From HKCCE3408 sp039183205 (GTDB lineage: Bacteria > Pseudomonadota > Alphaproteobacteria > Rhodobacterales > Rhodobacteraceae), in the NCBI GenBank assembly GCA_039183205.1, contig JBCDBR010000021.1, forward strand, positions 1 through 64,000: a stretch of DNA of 64,000 nucleotides. Direction: 5' to 3'. Within the stretch, counting starts at the first letter, position 1. Each line of letters begins with the position of its first letter. The notes beneath the pieces are model-generated. The model did not search any database. It was not told where the DNA came from and saw only the letters and a list, made by a program, of their open reading frames with translations. This document shows, piece by piece, positions 35,458 to 43,318 of the stretch. Both the position numbers and the translations under genes were made by a program.

Positions 35458-36117
35458 ATGTGCGGGCGTATGACGATGACCCATCCAAATGATGCGATGG
35501 CGCAGCTTTTCGAAGCTGTGCCGTCGAACGATCTACCCGAGACACCGCGCTACAATATCTGCCCCACCCAACAGGTGGCGGTTGTGGTTCAGGACGGACA
35601 GCGCAGGCTGCGTTCCATGCGATGGGGGTTTTTGCCGCATTGGTACAAAAGCACCCGCGACGGGCCGCTGTTGATCAATGCCAGGGCGGAAACCATTGCG
35701 GAAAAACCGGCCTTTAAATCCGCAATCCGCCAGCGACGGTGCCTGATCGTGGCGTCCGGCTTTTATGAATGGACCAAAGATGCCGATGGCAACAGGTTGC
35801 CGTGGTACTTCAGCCCTGCTGACACCGCGCCCTTGGTGTTTGCCGGTATTTGGCAGGATTGGGCAAAAGGCGACGCGCAGGCAACGACATGCGCGGTTTT
35901 AACCTGTGCAGCCGGTCCCAAAATGGCCGAAATTCATCATCGGGAACCCGTGCAAATTGCGCCGGATGATTGGCCGGTTTGGTTGGGCGAGACGCAGAAA
36001 AAGGCCGCGCCGCTTATGCGGCCCGCGCCGGACGGTTTTTACGCATGGTATCGGGTCGCGCCCGAGGTCAATTCAAACCGCGCGCAGGGTGCCGATCTGA
36101 TCACAGCGTTGGCGTGA
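35458..36117 (+). CDS. SRAP-family abasic-site processing protein (YedK/HMCES-like)
   Basis: SRAP proteins cross-link to abasic sites in single-stranded DNA through their N-terminal Cys2 and shield them. The 219-residue protein begins Met-Cys-Gly-Arg as required. Other active residues are Asn74 (INARAET), Glu104 (SGFYEW) and His160/161 (EIHHREPV). The nucleophile becomes residue 1 after Met removal, so the start is fixed at 35458 where ATG TGC occurs. No SOS box was recognised upstream. It stands alone. Confidence 0.95.
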   Translation: MCGRMTMTHPNDAMAQLFEAVPSNDLPETPRYNICPTQQVAVVVQDGQRRLRSMRWGFLPHWYKSTRDGPLLINARAETIAEKPAFKSAIRQRRCLIVASGFYEWTKDADGNRLPWYFSPADTAPLVFAGIWQDWAKGDAQATTCAVLTCAAGPKMAEIHHREPVQIAPDDWPVWLGETQKKAAPLMRPAPDGFYAWYRVAPEVNSNRAQGADLITALA

Positions 36118-36125
36118 ACGGCAAA

Positions 36126-36148
36126 GGCCCGCCACGAGGAGGCGGGCC
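36126..36148. terminator. GC hairpin between convergent genes
   Basis: GGCCCGCC and GGCGGGCC pair perfectly over eight positions around a seven-base loop. It lies eight bases after the SRAP stop and 27 bases before the end of the convergent gene. Neither side has a strong T-tract (TTTGCC on the minus strand), so it is a likely bidirectional terminator rather than a certain one. Confidence 0.55.
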
Positions 36149-36175
36149 AGTCCCATCTGCCGGTGGTCACGCGTC

Positions 36176-36574
36176 TTAGTTTTCGATCGGCGCGAAAAGC
36201 TCCGCAAGCATCTCATCGGACATCGGTTCCGGTCCGGCAGCTGCCAATTGAACTGTGTTTTGCGCAATCAGTGCGGCCTCATAGGCAGCACCCGCTGCGG
36301 TCGAGGCTGCTTCAAGTGCTGTCAACTCGCCACTTGCCGCACCAATTGCGGCGGCATCTTGATACATCTGGTAAGACATCTGCCAGCCCAAGAACAATGT
36401 CTCGGATGCGGACAAGCTGTGCGCCGCATCAATGATCTCATCGGCGGCGGCGGGGTCGATGGCATTGTCAAAGATCACGCCAGTCCCTGTGGCATCGTCG
36501 GCCTGGGCGGCACCGGTCGCCGTCAATGACAGGGCCCCTGCTGCCAAAAGTGTCGCAAAGCGTGCAATGCTCAT
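36176..36574 (-). CDS. Small exported protein of unknown function
   Basis: The predicted 132-residue product has a signal peptide (about 1-25, MSIARFATLLAAGALSLTA, cleavage after AQA). The Ala-rich mature part of about 105 residues looks helical (SLSASETLFLGWQMSYQMYQ, then LTALEAASTAAGAAYEAAL). No domain is recognised. GAGG stands eight bases before the ATG at 36574. A TTG at 36589 is also open but unnecessary. Confidence 0.65.
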   Translation of the reverse strand: MSIARFATLLAAGALSLTATGAAQADDATGTGVIFDNAIDPAAADEIIDAAHSLSASETLFLGWQMSYQMYQDAAAIGAASGELTALEAASTAAGAAYEAALIAQNTVQLAAAGPEPMSDEMLAELFAPIEN

Positions 36575-36934
36575 CCGAGAGATCCTCAAGCTACCTCAAA
36601 TCGTTGCGTCAGACAGTCGTGTCGGTTTCAGGCAAAACTACGGCATCAGGACGGCTTTATTTGTTCGGCTTGGATCAATCTGTTTCCAAATGAGAAAAAA
36701 TGTGCGGCTGAGACAGCTGCCCGGCCCAATGCGGAGGATCGGGCCGGGCTGGAGTAGGGGAGGTTCAGTCCACATGATCACGATGTGGGTTTCGCCAACC
36801 ACACGTCGCTATCTGGTAAACAATACAAGTTGATTTTGGCCAAATTTGGGCTTTCGGAAACATTTACCCACCTCGACATCTTGCTGACGATCTGGTCGTC
36901 TGCCGGCAACAGAGAAAATCGACGGGAGGATGGG
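36575..36934. other. Control region between the exported protein and gnd
   Basis: No gene is supported in these 360 bases between divergent starts. They contain a perfect 8-bp hairpin, CCCGGCCC (36720-36727) with GGGCCGGG (36741-36748), around a 13-base loop, without a following T-run. It could be a leader structure of gnd or a leftover transcript end. Confidence 0.6.
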
Positions 36935-38323
36935 ATGGCGGAAATCGGGCTGATTGGATTGGGCACGATGGGGGCGGCTCTGGCGCTGAACATCGCGGAA
37001 AAAGGCACGCAGATTGCCGTTTGGAACCGGACCGGCGCAAAAACGCAAGCCTTTCATCATCAATCGGGGGAGTTGGCCAATAGGATCACACCGACTGAGA
37101 CTTTAGAGGCTCTTGTTGCCGCATTGCCGCCGCCGCGCGCGATTATCCTAATGGTTCCGGCCGGCGCGGCTGTTGACGCGCAAATTGCGGCTTTAAGGCC
37201 GCTCCTTGCGCCGGGCGATCTCATTATCGATGGCGGGAACGCCAATTTTCACGATACCGAGCGCCGGGCGGCAGAAGCCGATCCGCTTCAGTTCTTGGGC
37301 CTAGGGGTTTCTGGCGGCGAAGACGGCGCCCGGTACGGGCCTTCGATGATGGCCGGCGGCCGCACCGAGGCCTGGGACAGGGTCGCGCCGATCTTGACTG
37401 GAATAGCCGCGCGCTACGGCGAGACGCCCTGTGCCGACCTCTTTGGCCCAGGCGGGGCCGGGCATTTCGTCAAAACCGTCCATAACGGCATCGAATATGC
37501 CGATATGCAGCTTATTGCAGAGGCCTACGGTGTGTTGCGCGACGGTATGGGCTTACCCGCCACGACCATTGCAGACGTATTCACGCGCTGGAACGATGGG
37601 CCGCTGGAAAGCTATTTGATCGAGATCACGGGCGAAGTTGCCCGGGCCCAAGATACCGCGACGGGCGGTCCGATCTTGGATGTCATCGTCGATGCGGCAG
37701 GGCAAAAGGGCACCGGGCGTTGGACCGCGATCGAGGCGCAGCATCTTGCCAGCGCCGTGCCGGTCATCGATGCCGCCGTCACTGCACGCAACCTGTCGGC
37801 CATGCGTGACCGACGGGCCGCGATTGAGATAACGTTTGGCGCTGCGCCGCAACCCTTTGACACACTCACGGAAGCGCAGCTGGAACGGGCGCTGATCGCG
37901 GGGAAGATCCTATGCTATACGCAAGGTTTTGCGATGCTGGCCGCAGCATCGGCGCACCATGGTTGGGAGATGTCGCTGCCGGACGTGGCGCGGGTGTGGC
38001 GCGCAGGCTGCATCATCCGGTCGAGCATGCTGAACGATATGGCGTCCGCCTTGGCGGACGCGCCGGGGCGTCTCTTGCTCGAAGCGCCAGTCTTTGCAAG
38101 CCATTTGCGGGCGACCCATGATGATTTGCGTCACGTGGTAGCCGAGGCCGCACGACATGGGATCGCGGTGCCGGCATTGTCGGCGGCGCTGGCCTATTTC
38201 GACACGATGCGCACAGCCCGGGGGACCGCCAATATGATCCAAGGCCAACGCGACTTTTTCGGGCGCCATGGGTTCGTGCGTCTCGATGATGGCCGCGCGG
38301 ATCAGCACGGCCCTTGGGCCTAA
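36935..38323 (+). CDS. gnd: 6-phosphogluconate dehydrogenase, decarboxylating
   Basis: Gnd oxidises 6-phosphogluconate to ribulose 5-phosphate with CO2 release. The 462-residue protein is of the long dimeric type: LIGLGTMGAAL at the start binds NADP, and GVSGGEDGARYGPSMMAGG, FVKTVHNGIEYADMQ (with the catalytic Lys) and WTAIEAQ bind substrate. GGGAGG lies six bases before the ATG; the frame is open from 36785, but that part is not conserved. No zwf or edd neighbour is present, so it stands alone here. Confidence 0.95.
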   Translation: MAEIGLIGLGTMGAALALNIAEKGTQIAVWNRTGAKTQAFHHQSGELANRITPTETLEALVAALPPPRAIILMVPAGAAVDAQIAALRPLLAPGDLIIDGGNANFHDTERRAAEADPLQFLGLGVSGGEDGARYGPSMMAGGRTEAWDRVAPILTGIAARYGETPCADLFGPGGAGHFVKTVHNGIEYADMQLIAEAYGVLRDGMGLPATTIADVFTRWNDGPLESYLIEITGEVARAQDTATGGPILDVIVDAAGQKGTGRWTAIEAQHLASAVPVIDAAVTARNLSAMRDRRAAIEITFGAAPQPFDTLTEAQLERALIAGKILCYTQGFAMLAAASAHHGWEMSLPDVARVWRAGCIIRSSMLNDMASALADAPGRLLLEAPVFASHLRATHDDLRHVVAEAARHGIAVPALSAALAYFDTMRTARGTANMIQGQRDFFGRHGFVRLDDGRADQHGPWA

Positions 38324-38370
38324 AGCCGCCGCGCATCACCCAGCGCCGGACATGCAGAGCACCTGGACGC

Positions 38371-39297
38371 TTAGCCGCCCGTTGCTTGCTCAACAGCTTG
38401 GCGGAGGTTTTCGAGTGACGCCCGCATCGCGGAGAGAAAATCGCCTTGCACCGGCCGATTGGCCAAAGGCGGGAAATCGGCATTGGTCAAACCGAGGCTT
38501 TCGATCCGCGCGCGTGCCGCGTCGGTTGCGGGGCCTTCCCAGATGAAGATCTTCGCTTGAAGGTCGGACGCCATCGACGCCAGAGCCTGCCATTGCGCCG
38601 GGCTTGGCGGCTCTGACACGTCCCAGTCGACCGCATCCAGCGTGATGCCATAGGCACGTCCGAAATACTGATAGCGCGGGTGCGAACAGATCACGGGCAG
38701 GTTCGACGCAGTTTCGCCAATTTCGCGCGCGGTTGCGCCCAAAGCCTCAAGATCATCGGTCAGCGCGGCGAGATTGGCATAGATCTCATCGGCTGCATCG
38801 GGTGCCGCGCGGCTCAGCCCTGCGGCAATGGCTGCGGCCTGCTGCGCGGCTTGGTCGAAATCGAGCCACGTATAGCTGGCGGTGCCTGTATGGGAATGCT
38901 CACCCCCATCGCCATGCGAATGGGTCACCGTTTCGGTTGCGATGAAGGCATCTTCGAAACCGACGGAGGTGTTAACGAGGCGCGACCGGGGCAGCGTGGT
39001 CCGCGCCGTCCAATCGGCAAAGCCTGCACCGTTTAGCAAGATCAAATCGGCCGCCTGGAATTCCGCTATATCTGCGATGCCTGGGCGCCAAAAGGACGGA
39101 TCAATTCCATCGGGAACCGGAAAACTGACATCCGCCAACCCCGTGGCCAACCGTTCGGCGAAATAGGCAAGCGGGTAATTGACCGTCGCGACCGTTAGGC
39201 GCGCCTGCGCGACTGACCGGCCCGGCAGCATCAAGGCGGCCGCCGCAACGGCAAGGCGTCCAAAGCTGCGGCGGTTCATGTGGTGATTGAGCATCAT
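38371..39297 (-). CDS. TroA/ZnuA-fold ABC substrate-binding protein with atypical ligands
   Basis: The 308-residue exported protein has a Tat-like leader (NRRSFGRLA then a hydrophobic run to AQA) and the two-lobed TroA pattern: LTVATVNYPLAYFAERL, AADLILLNGAGF, a His-rich loop (HSHGDGGEHSHTG, about 125-137) and CSHPRYQYFGRAYG. Compared with ZnuA-type proteins the ligand in DPHxY is DPSFW, and the one in DPHxWLDP is SYTWLDF, so two metal histidines are absent while the third (SHPRYQYF) remains. It may use the His loop or bind something other than free zinc. It is the last gene of the six-gene set; GGGGAGCTAGG lies before ATG-ATG. Confidence 0.85.
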   Translation of the reverse strand: MMLNHHMNRRSFGRLAVAAAALMLPGRSVAQARLTVATVNYPLAYFAERLATGLADVSFPVPDGIDPSFWRPGIADIAEFQAADLILLNGAGFADWTARTTLPRSRLVNTSVGFEDAFIATETVTHSHGDGGEHSHTGTASYTWLDFDQAAQQAAAIAAGLSRAAPDAADEIYANLAALTDDLEALGATAREIGETASNLPVICSHPRYQYFGRAYGITLDAVDWDVSEPPSPAQWQALASMASDLQAKIFIWEGPATDAARARIESLGLTNADFPPLANRPVQGDFLSAMRASLENLRQAVEQATGG

Positions 39298-39298
39298 C

Positions 39299-39634
39299 CT
39301 AGCTCCCCGATCCGCGTGCGATGTCGTCGGGCGTTAAAATCCAGTAATTGTCATGGCCTTCGCCGGTCGACACTTCGATTAACAGGCCCGCATCGGCATG
39401 GGCCGGATCAAGCGGAAACTGCGCCGTACCGTCTTCGGCCAGCGACAGGGTCAGAACCGTCTGGTTCAGCGAATCCAGCACGCGTACCTCGCCGACTTGC
39501 GGCACGTTACCATTGGAAAACCGGCTTTCGACAATGACGGCGCCGCCCTCGACATAGGCAAAGACATTTAGCTGATGCGCACAGGCGGCAGCGGCCGAAA
39601 CCGCCACCGCGAGAGCTGCAAGAGCCAGCTTCAC
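39299..39634 (-). CDS. NikL-like periplasmic protein
   Basis: The 111-residue product begins with a signal peptide (KLALAALAVAVSAAAACA) and then AHQLNVFAYVEGG, which resembles the start of NikL-type proteins of nickel/cobalt ECF importers, where the N-terminal His after cleavage is a metal ligand. The rest is a beta-sandwich-like stretch ending NYWILTPDD. The GTG at 39634 overlaps the DUF4198 stop (GTGA); an ATG four codons upstream is the alternative. No NikM, NikQ or NikO gene is present, so it seems recruited to the FtsX system. Confidence 0.7.
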   Translation of the reverse strand: MKLALAALAVAVSAAAACAHQLNVFAYVEGGAVIVESRFSNGNVPQVGEVRVLDSLNQTVLTLSLAEDGTAQFPLDPAHADAGLLIEVSTGEGHDNYWILTPDDIARGSGS

Positions 39635-40404
39635 TGGCCCGTCCAATCCTCAAAATGGACCCAGATCACAGCGCCAAGTTCCACCGCCTTTTCCTCGCCA
39701 TCCTGGGTCATGGTCTCGGGCGCGGTATTGAGCGCGGCAAAGCCCCACCAACCGCCATTGGGCGTGGAATAGCTAAAGACGCCATCGCCATCAGCCACGA
39801 TCGTTTGCGTGATCATGAGGTCCGACGGTGCGTCAGTACTGAGGTCTTCGTTGTAGTATTCAACCTCGACCTCGGCGAAGGGCACCGGCTCGCCTTCCAA
39901 AAGAACGCGGCCCTGAAAAACGTTGCCTTCCCAAATGCCGAAGGGGCGGGTCAGCGGTTCGATCTCGGTACGCAGTCCCAACAGCGCGTCCCAACCTTCG
40001 TCATCGTCATATGCGCTGACATAGGTCTTGGTATAATGGACGATGAAACTGTCTTCGGCGGGCTCCCAATAGGGCACGGGCTCCATCGCGAAAATATACG
40101 TGCCCGGCCGGGCGAGATCATAGTCAAGCGTAAAGCCAGGGCTTTCCATGATCGTGGCAGGCGTGAGCGTTTCGAGAAGATCGGTCGTTTCTCCTTCATG
40201 GGTAACCGTGAAGGATACCGGCGTCACAAGCTCCATCCCCGCCAACTCGAACGGGTGAGAAAAGGACACATCAAGGCTAATCGAACGACCATCTTGTTGG
40301 CTTAGCATTGGGTCTGACGGAATGATCATCCCGTAATGTGCGAACGCGGCTGTTGAGGCCATAAGGCTTGCAGCGAGGCCCGTCGTTAAAGTCGATTTGT
40401 ACAT
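39631..40404 (-). CDS. DUF4198-family periplasmic protein
   Basis: The 257-residue protein has a signal peptide (about 1-22, ending AFA), then HYGMIIPSDPMLSQ and a two-lobe beta-rich body. DUF4198 proteins include NikK and are generally found with metal transporters; His23 would be the first residue after cleavage. The second lobe is an Ig-like/carrier-type domain (LEGEPVPFAEVEVEYYN, NGGWWGFAALN). GGGAGACATTG precedes the ATG. The permease ends 13 bases upstream. It is likely a periplasmic metal-binding partner, which is inference from the family. Confidence 0.82.
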   Translation of the reverse strand: MYKSTLTTGLAASLMASTAAFAHYGMIIPSDPMLSQQDGRSISLDVSFSHPFELAGMELVTPVSFTVTHEGETTDLLETLTPATIMESPGFTLDYDLARPGTYIFAMEPVPYWEPAEDSFIVHYTKTYVSAYDDDEGWDALLGLRTEIEPLTRPFGIWEGNVFQGRVLLEGEPVPFAEVEVEYYNEDLSTDAPSDLMITQTIVADGDGVFSYSTPNGGWWGFAALNTAPETMTQDGEEKAVELGAVIWVHFEDWTGQ

Positions 40405-40417
40405 CAATGTCTCCCAA

Positions 40418-41575
40418 TCAGGTCGCGAGAATCCACGCCACGATGCTAGCACCCCTGGACTGCACGGCAAAGACCAACAGTCCGGCCAAAAACCCCGCGC
40501 CGGTCAAAAGGATGACCGTCTCCGCGGCCAAGAGCTGGAGGATCATTCCTGGCCTTGCGCCGAGTTTGAAGGCGGTTTGGATTTCGCGCGCGCGCAGCCG
40601 GTAGCTGAGGAAAATAGCCAAAGCGACGGCCGAAAGGGCCGCCATGCCAACAATCAGCGTGACCGCGTCCAAAAGCGCTTTGATGCGGAAAATACGCTCC
40701 ACCAATTCGCCCACGACGACGCGAGGCACGATAATTTGAAGCGGATTTTCGCCGTCGAGATAGCGGCCGCGCAGGATCGTACCGGCTCGGTCATCATTTG
40801 GCACGACGATCACGCCAGAGATTGGATAGCTGTCCGGATCGCCGTGGAAGTGGAAACTATCGATATTGTCCGCGGTGATGCGGTTGAATTCCACGATAGC
40901 GGCGTTGGCGACGACTTCGGTTGTATCGGCATCAGCGGCGAAGACGCCGTCATGGCCGTGCCCGATGCCAGCGATGACCCAGGTTGTGGCAACGTCGACG
41001 AAAACGGCCTCGTCATCTGGGGTGCCGGTCGGCGCAAATACCCCGACGATGTTTAGTTCCAGCGGATAGACGCCATCAAGATCAAAGAGGTTCTGCGGCG
41101 CGGACACGATCGTGTCGCCCGGCCCAAGCCCGAGCCGTGCGGCAACCTCCGCGCCCAGGACGGTCTCACCCAGGATGGCCAGCTGTCGCCCCTCGGCGAT
41201 TTGCAATCCACGAAAATCGAAATAGTCCAGACTGGTGCCCACGATGCGGGCGGCATTGGTCTCAAAGGCGGTATTGAGCGGGATCGGGATGCCCAATCCG
41301 CTGTCCCAAATCTCTTCGGTCGCGTCCATCGTCACCGGCGTCGCCCGATCATCAGAGAAATAAAGCGCGTTCATCACCAGATCGAGCTGGCTTCCGCGGT
41401 TGCCAAGCACCAAGGGCGTGGCCTCTGCGCGGTCGGTCAGGGTGCTGCGCGCCCCGTCCAGTAGCGTCTGGCTGATCAGCGGTACCGACAGGATCAGGGC
41501 TGCAACCAAAACCAGGATCAATGATCGCAGGACATGAAACCGAAGATAGGCCAAAGCAAGGAAGATGGCATTCAT
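40418..41575 (-). CDS. FtsX/MacB-type ABC transporter permease
   Basis: The 385-residue permease has one N-terminal membrane helix (about 15-35, VLRSLILVLVAALILSV), a large periplasmic domain of about 230 residues (35-270), and three C-terminal helices (about 292-380) with SYRLRAREIQTAFKLGARPGMI between them, the FtsX-like cytoplasmic loop. This is the MacB/LolE architecture, which moves substrates in the periplasm or pumps them out rather than importing across the inner membrane. The periplasmic domain is His/Asp-rich in one patch (GIGHGHDGVFAADADT; FHFHGDPD), suggesting metal contact. It overlaps the ATPase by four bases. Confidence 0.9.
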   Translation of the reverse strand: MNAIFLALAYLRFHVLRSLILVLVAALILSVPLISQTLLDGARSTLTDRAEATPLVLGNRGSQLDLVMNALYFSDDRATPVTMDATEEIWDSGLGIPIPLNTAFETNAARIVGTSLDYFDFRGLQIAEGRQLAILGETVLGAEVAARLGLGPGDTIVSAPQNLFDLDGVYPLELNIVGVFAPTGTPDDEAVFVDVATTWVIAGIGHGHDGVFAADADTTEVVANAAIVEFNRITADNIDSFHFHGDPDSYPISGVIVVPNDDRAGTILRGRYLDGENPLQIIVPRVVVGELVERIFRIKALLDAVTLIVGMAALSAVALAIFLSYRLRAREIQTAFKLGARPGMILQLLAAETVILLTGAGFLAGLLVFAVQSRGASIVAWILAT

Positions 41576-42243
41576 GCGTCCGGCCCTGCATCGCGAAAAT
41601 CGGCGAAATTAATCACGCGGTCGAACCGCGGCAACAGCTCATGGTCGTGGGTGACGGCCAATAATGTAGCGTTAGCCTCTTTCGCGCGCGCAAAGAGCAG
41701 ATCGAGGATCGCCGTTTTGTTGTCCGGGTCGAGATTGCCCGTCGCTTCATCTGCCAAAATGAGTTTGGGCTGCCGCACCAGAGCCCGGCAAAGTGCGACC
41801 CGTTGCTGCTCGCCCTGGCTGAGCGCGCCCGGTCGGCGGCCAAGCTTGCCCGTGAGGCCGCAGGCATCGGCAAGTGTTTCGGCCCGTCCGCGTGCTGCCG
41901 CATCGAGCGGCGCGCCGGCTGAAATGCGGTAGGGGTAAAGGATGTTTTCCCGCGCCGTGAGATAATCGAGCAAGGCAAAGTCTTGGAACACAAAACCGAT
42001 CTCGCGGGCCCGGAAGGTCCGGCGGGCGCGATCTGACATCTCGGCCACGTTCAATTCATCAAACGCCACGCGTCCGCTTTGTGGGACAACGATCCCGGCA
42101 ATGAGGTTCAGCAGCGTGGTTTTCCCGGTCCCGCTTGGACCGACCACGGCAACGCATTCCCCCGATTGTAGGTCGAGTTGCGGGATCGTTAGCCGAAACT
42201 CACCCCCGGGATATGCGAACGTGAGGTCCCTTATTGCAATCAT
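41572..42243 (-). CDS. ABC transporter ATP-binding protein (LolD/MacB-type)
   Basis: The 223-residue ATPase has Walker A GPSGTGKTT, a Q-loop, signature LSQGEQQRVALCRAL, Walker B LILADEATGNLD and the H-switch LLAVTHDH, all intact. The ATG at 42243 overlaps the upstream stop in ATGA and gives MIAIRDLTFAYPGG. A longer frame to 42411 is out of keeping with the family. It pairs with the FtsX-type permease. The signature LSQGEQQR is slightly different from the consensus LSGGQ, as is common for this branch. Confidence 0.93.
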   Translation of the reverse strand: MIAIRDLTFAYPGGEFRLTIPQLDLQSGECVAVVGPSGTGKTTLLNLIAGIVVPQSGRVAFDELNVAEMSDRARRTFRAREIGFVFQDFALLDYLTARENILYPYRISAGAPLDAAARGRAETLADACGLTGKLGRRPGALSQGEQQRVALCRALVRQPKLILADEATGNLDPDNKTAILDLLFARAKEANATLLAVTHDHELLPRFDRVINFADFRDAGPDA

Positions 42244-42875
42244 GGTTCTGCGGCCACCATCTGTCCCGCCTCCGTCCGATCCACATCGGTCAATTCGAAC
42301 CCTGTAATCCGCCAAGCGCCCTCGACAGGGGCAATGTCCAGGATCGCGGCATAGATGTTTCCGCGGACATGCAAATGGGTGGCGTGGCCCACCGTGCCGA
42401 CGACGCGCCACCGGGCATCCCAGGTGAAGCTCTGACCATCGCGCTGCGTGCTGATGCGCAACATCTCCATCGTGTGGATCTGTTGATCGGCCTCGGCCGA
42501 TGCGTCCAGACCGTTATCGGCCATCGCGCCGACCCGTTCGAGATAAAGTGCCTCTAGTGCGTCGCCTGCCGCCACCTCAGCGAGGCTGTCGTAAATTGCG
42601 GTCTCCTCGGTTTCGTTGAACGCGAGATAGACGCGGGTCAGCATTTCTGGGGCGACCAGAAAAAACTGCTCCGACACCTCATCTGCGTTCATCGGCTCCA
42701 AACCGGCGGTCGCATAGCGCGCAGTTTCGCGCGATCCGTTGCCGAAGACGACGAAGGCCAGTCCGGACGCCGCCAACGCGAGCGCCGCCAGGCCGAGCGC
42801 CAAGCCGATTTTTCCCTTGCCCTCTGCCAACTTCGAATCCCCGGACCTCTCGCTGTCACGATAAAGGCGTTCCAT
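42240..42875 (-). CDS. Membrane-anchored protein with His motif, first gene of the metal-related operon
   Basis: The 211-residue protein has a cytoplasmic start of about 22 residues, one membrane helix (about 25-45, IGLALGLAALALAASGLAFVV) and a periplasmic domain with a C-terminal part VVGTVGHATHLHVRGNIYAA. The three histidines spaced in GHATHLH could bind metal. The last third (WRITGFELTDVDR) resembles a Tim44/NTF2-like sheet. No family is certain. It overlaps the ATPase by four bases. GGAAATCGCCGG is the nearest candidate ribosome-binding site. Its place as the first gene and its His motif suggest an accessory factor of the transporter. Confidence 0.72.
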   Translation of the reverse strand: MERLYRDSERSGDSKLAEGKGKIGLALGLAALALAASGLAFVVFGNGSRETARYATAGLEPMNADEVSEQFFLVAPEMLTRVYLAFNETEETAIYDSLAEVAAGDALEALYLERVGAMADNGLDASAEADQQIHTMEMLRISTQRDGQSFTWDARWRVVGTVGHATHLHVRGNIYAAILDIAPVEGAWRITGFELTDVDRTEAGQMVAAEP

Positions 42876-42905
42876 CCGGCGATTTCCAGAAAATTTCGCG
42901 CGATG

Positions 42906-42919
42906 TGCGGTTTACCGCA
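42906..42919. promoter_or_regulatory. Inverted repeat TGCGGT-TT-ACCGCA upstream of the metal-related operon
   Basis: TGCGGT and ACCGCA form a perfect repeat around TT, 30 bases before the first ATG of the six-gene operon. Size and position suit a dimeric repressor. It does not look like a standard Fur or Zur box, and the regulator is unknown. Confidence 0.4.
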
Positions 42920-43318
42920 GGCGGTGCGCGGCGCGTATCTAGCGCGCCGACACGCCGCGACGTTCGGTTGCCGTACGGCTTTGACGTTTTGGCGGGCAAG
43001 GCATTGTAATGCGGAACTCGAACCTGATCGACGAACGTGTCCCTACGGTCTGCCCCTGCAAACACATCAATCGCATGCCGCGCGCTGTCGCGCAGCGTCG
43101 AACTTTTTGCGACAACACTGTCCAAAGCCGCGAAAGCCTCGATTGGCAATAGGGCATCACGCCACCACAAGCGGACTGCATGACACTCCGCCCCGAAGCT
43201 TTGACCTCAGAAAGGTTCCCTTTGGTGGTGCAGTCGTCCAGTTTTGGTGCGCACAGAAAGACTAGGAACTCAAAACCGAAGGTTATTGCGACAACGAGAA
43301 AGTCCCGATCAGACGCAT
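42920..43318. other. Non-coding stretch
   Basis: These 399 bases lie between the start of the operon and the gene at 43319. Short open frames exist on both strands (for example 42903-43265 plus, 42939-43181 minus), but none has a ribosome-binding site or a recognisable product. I see nothing beyond the repeat at 42906. Confidence 0.6.
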
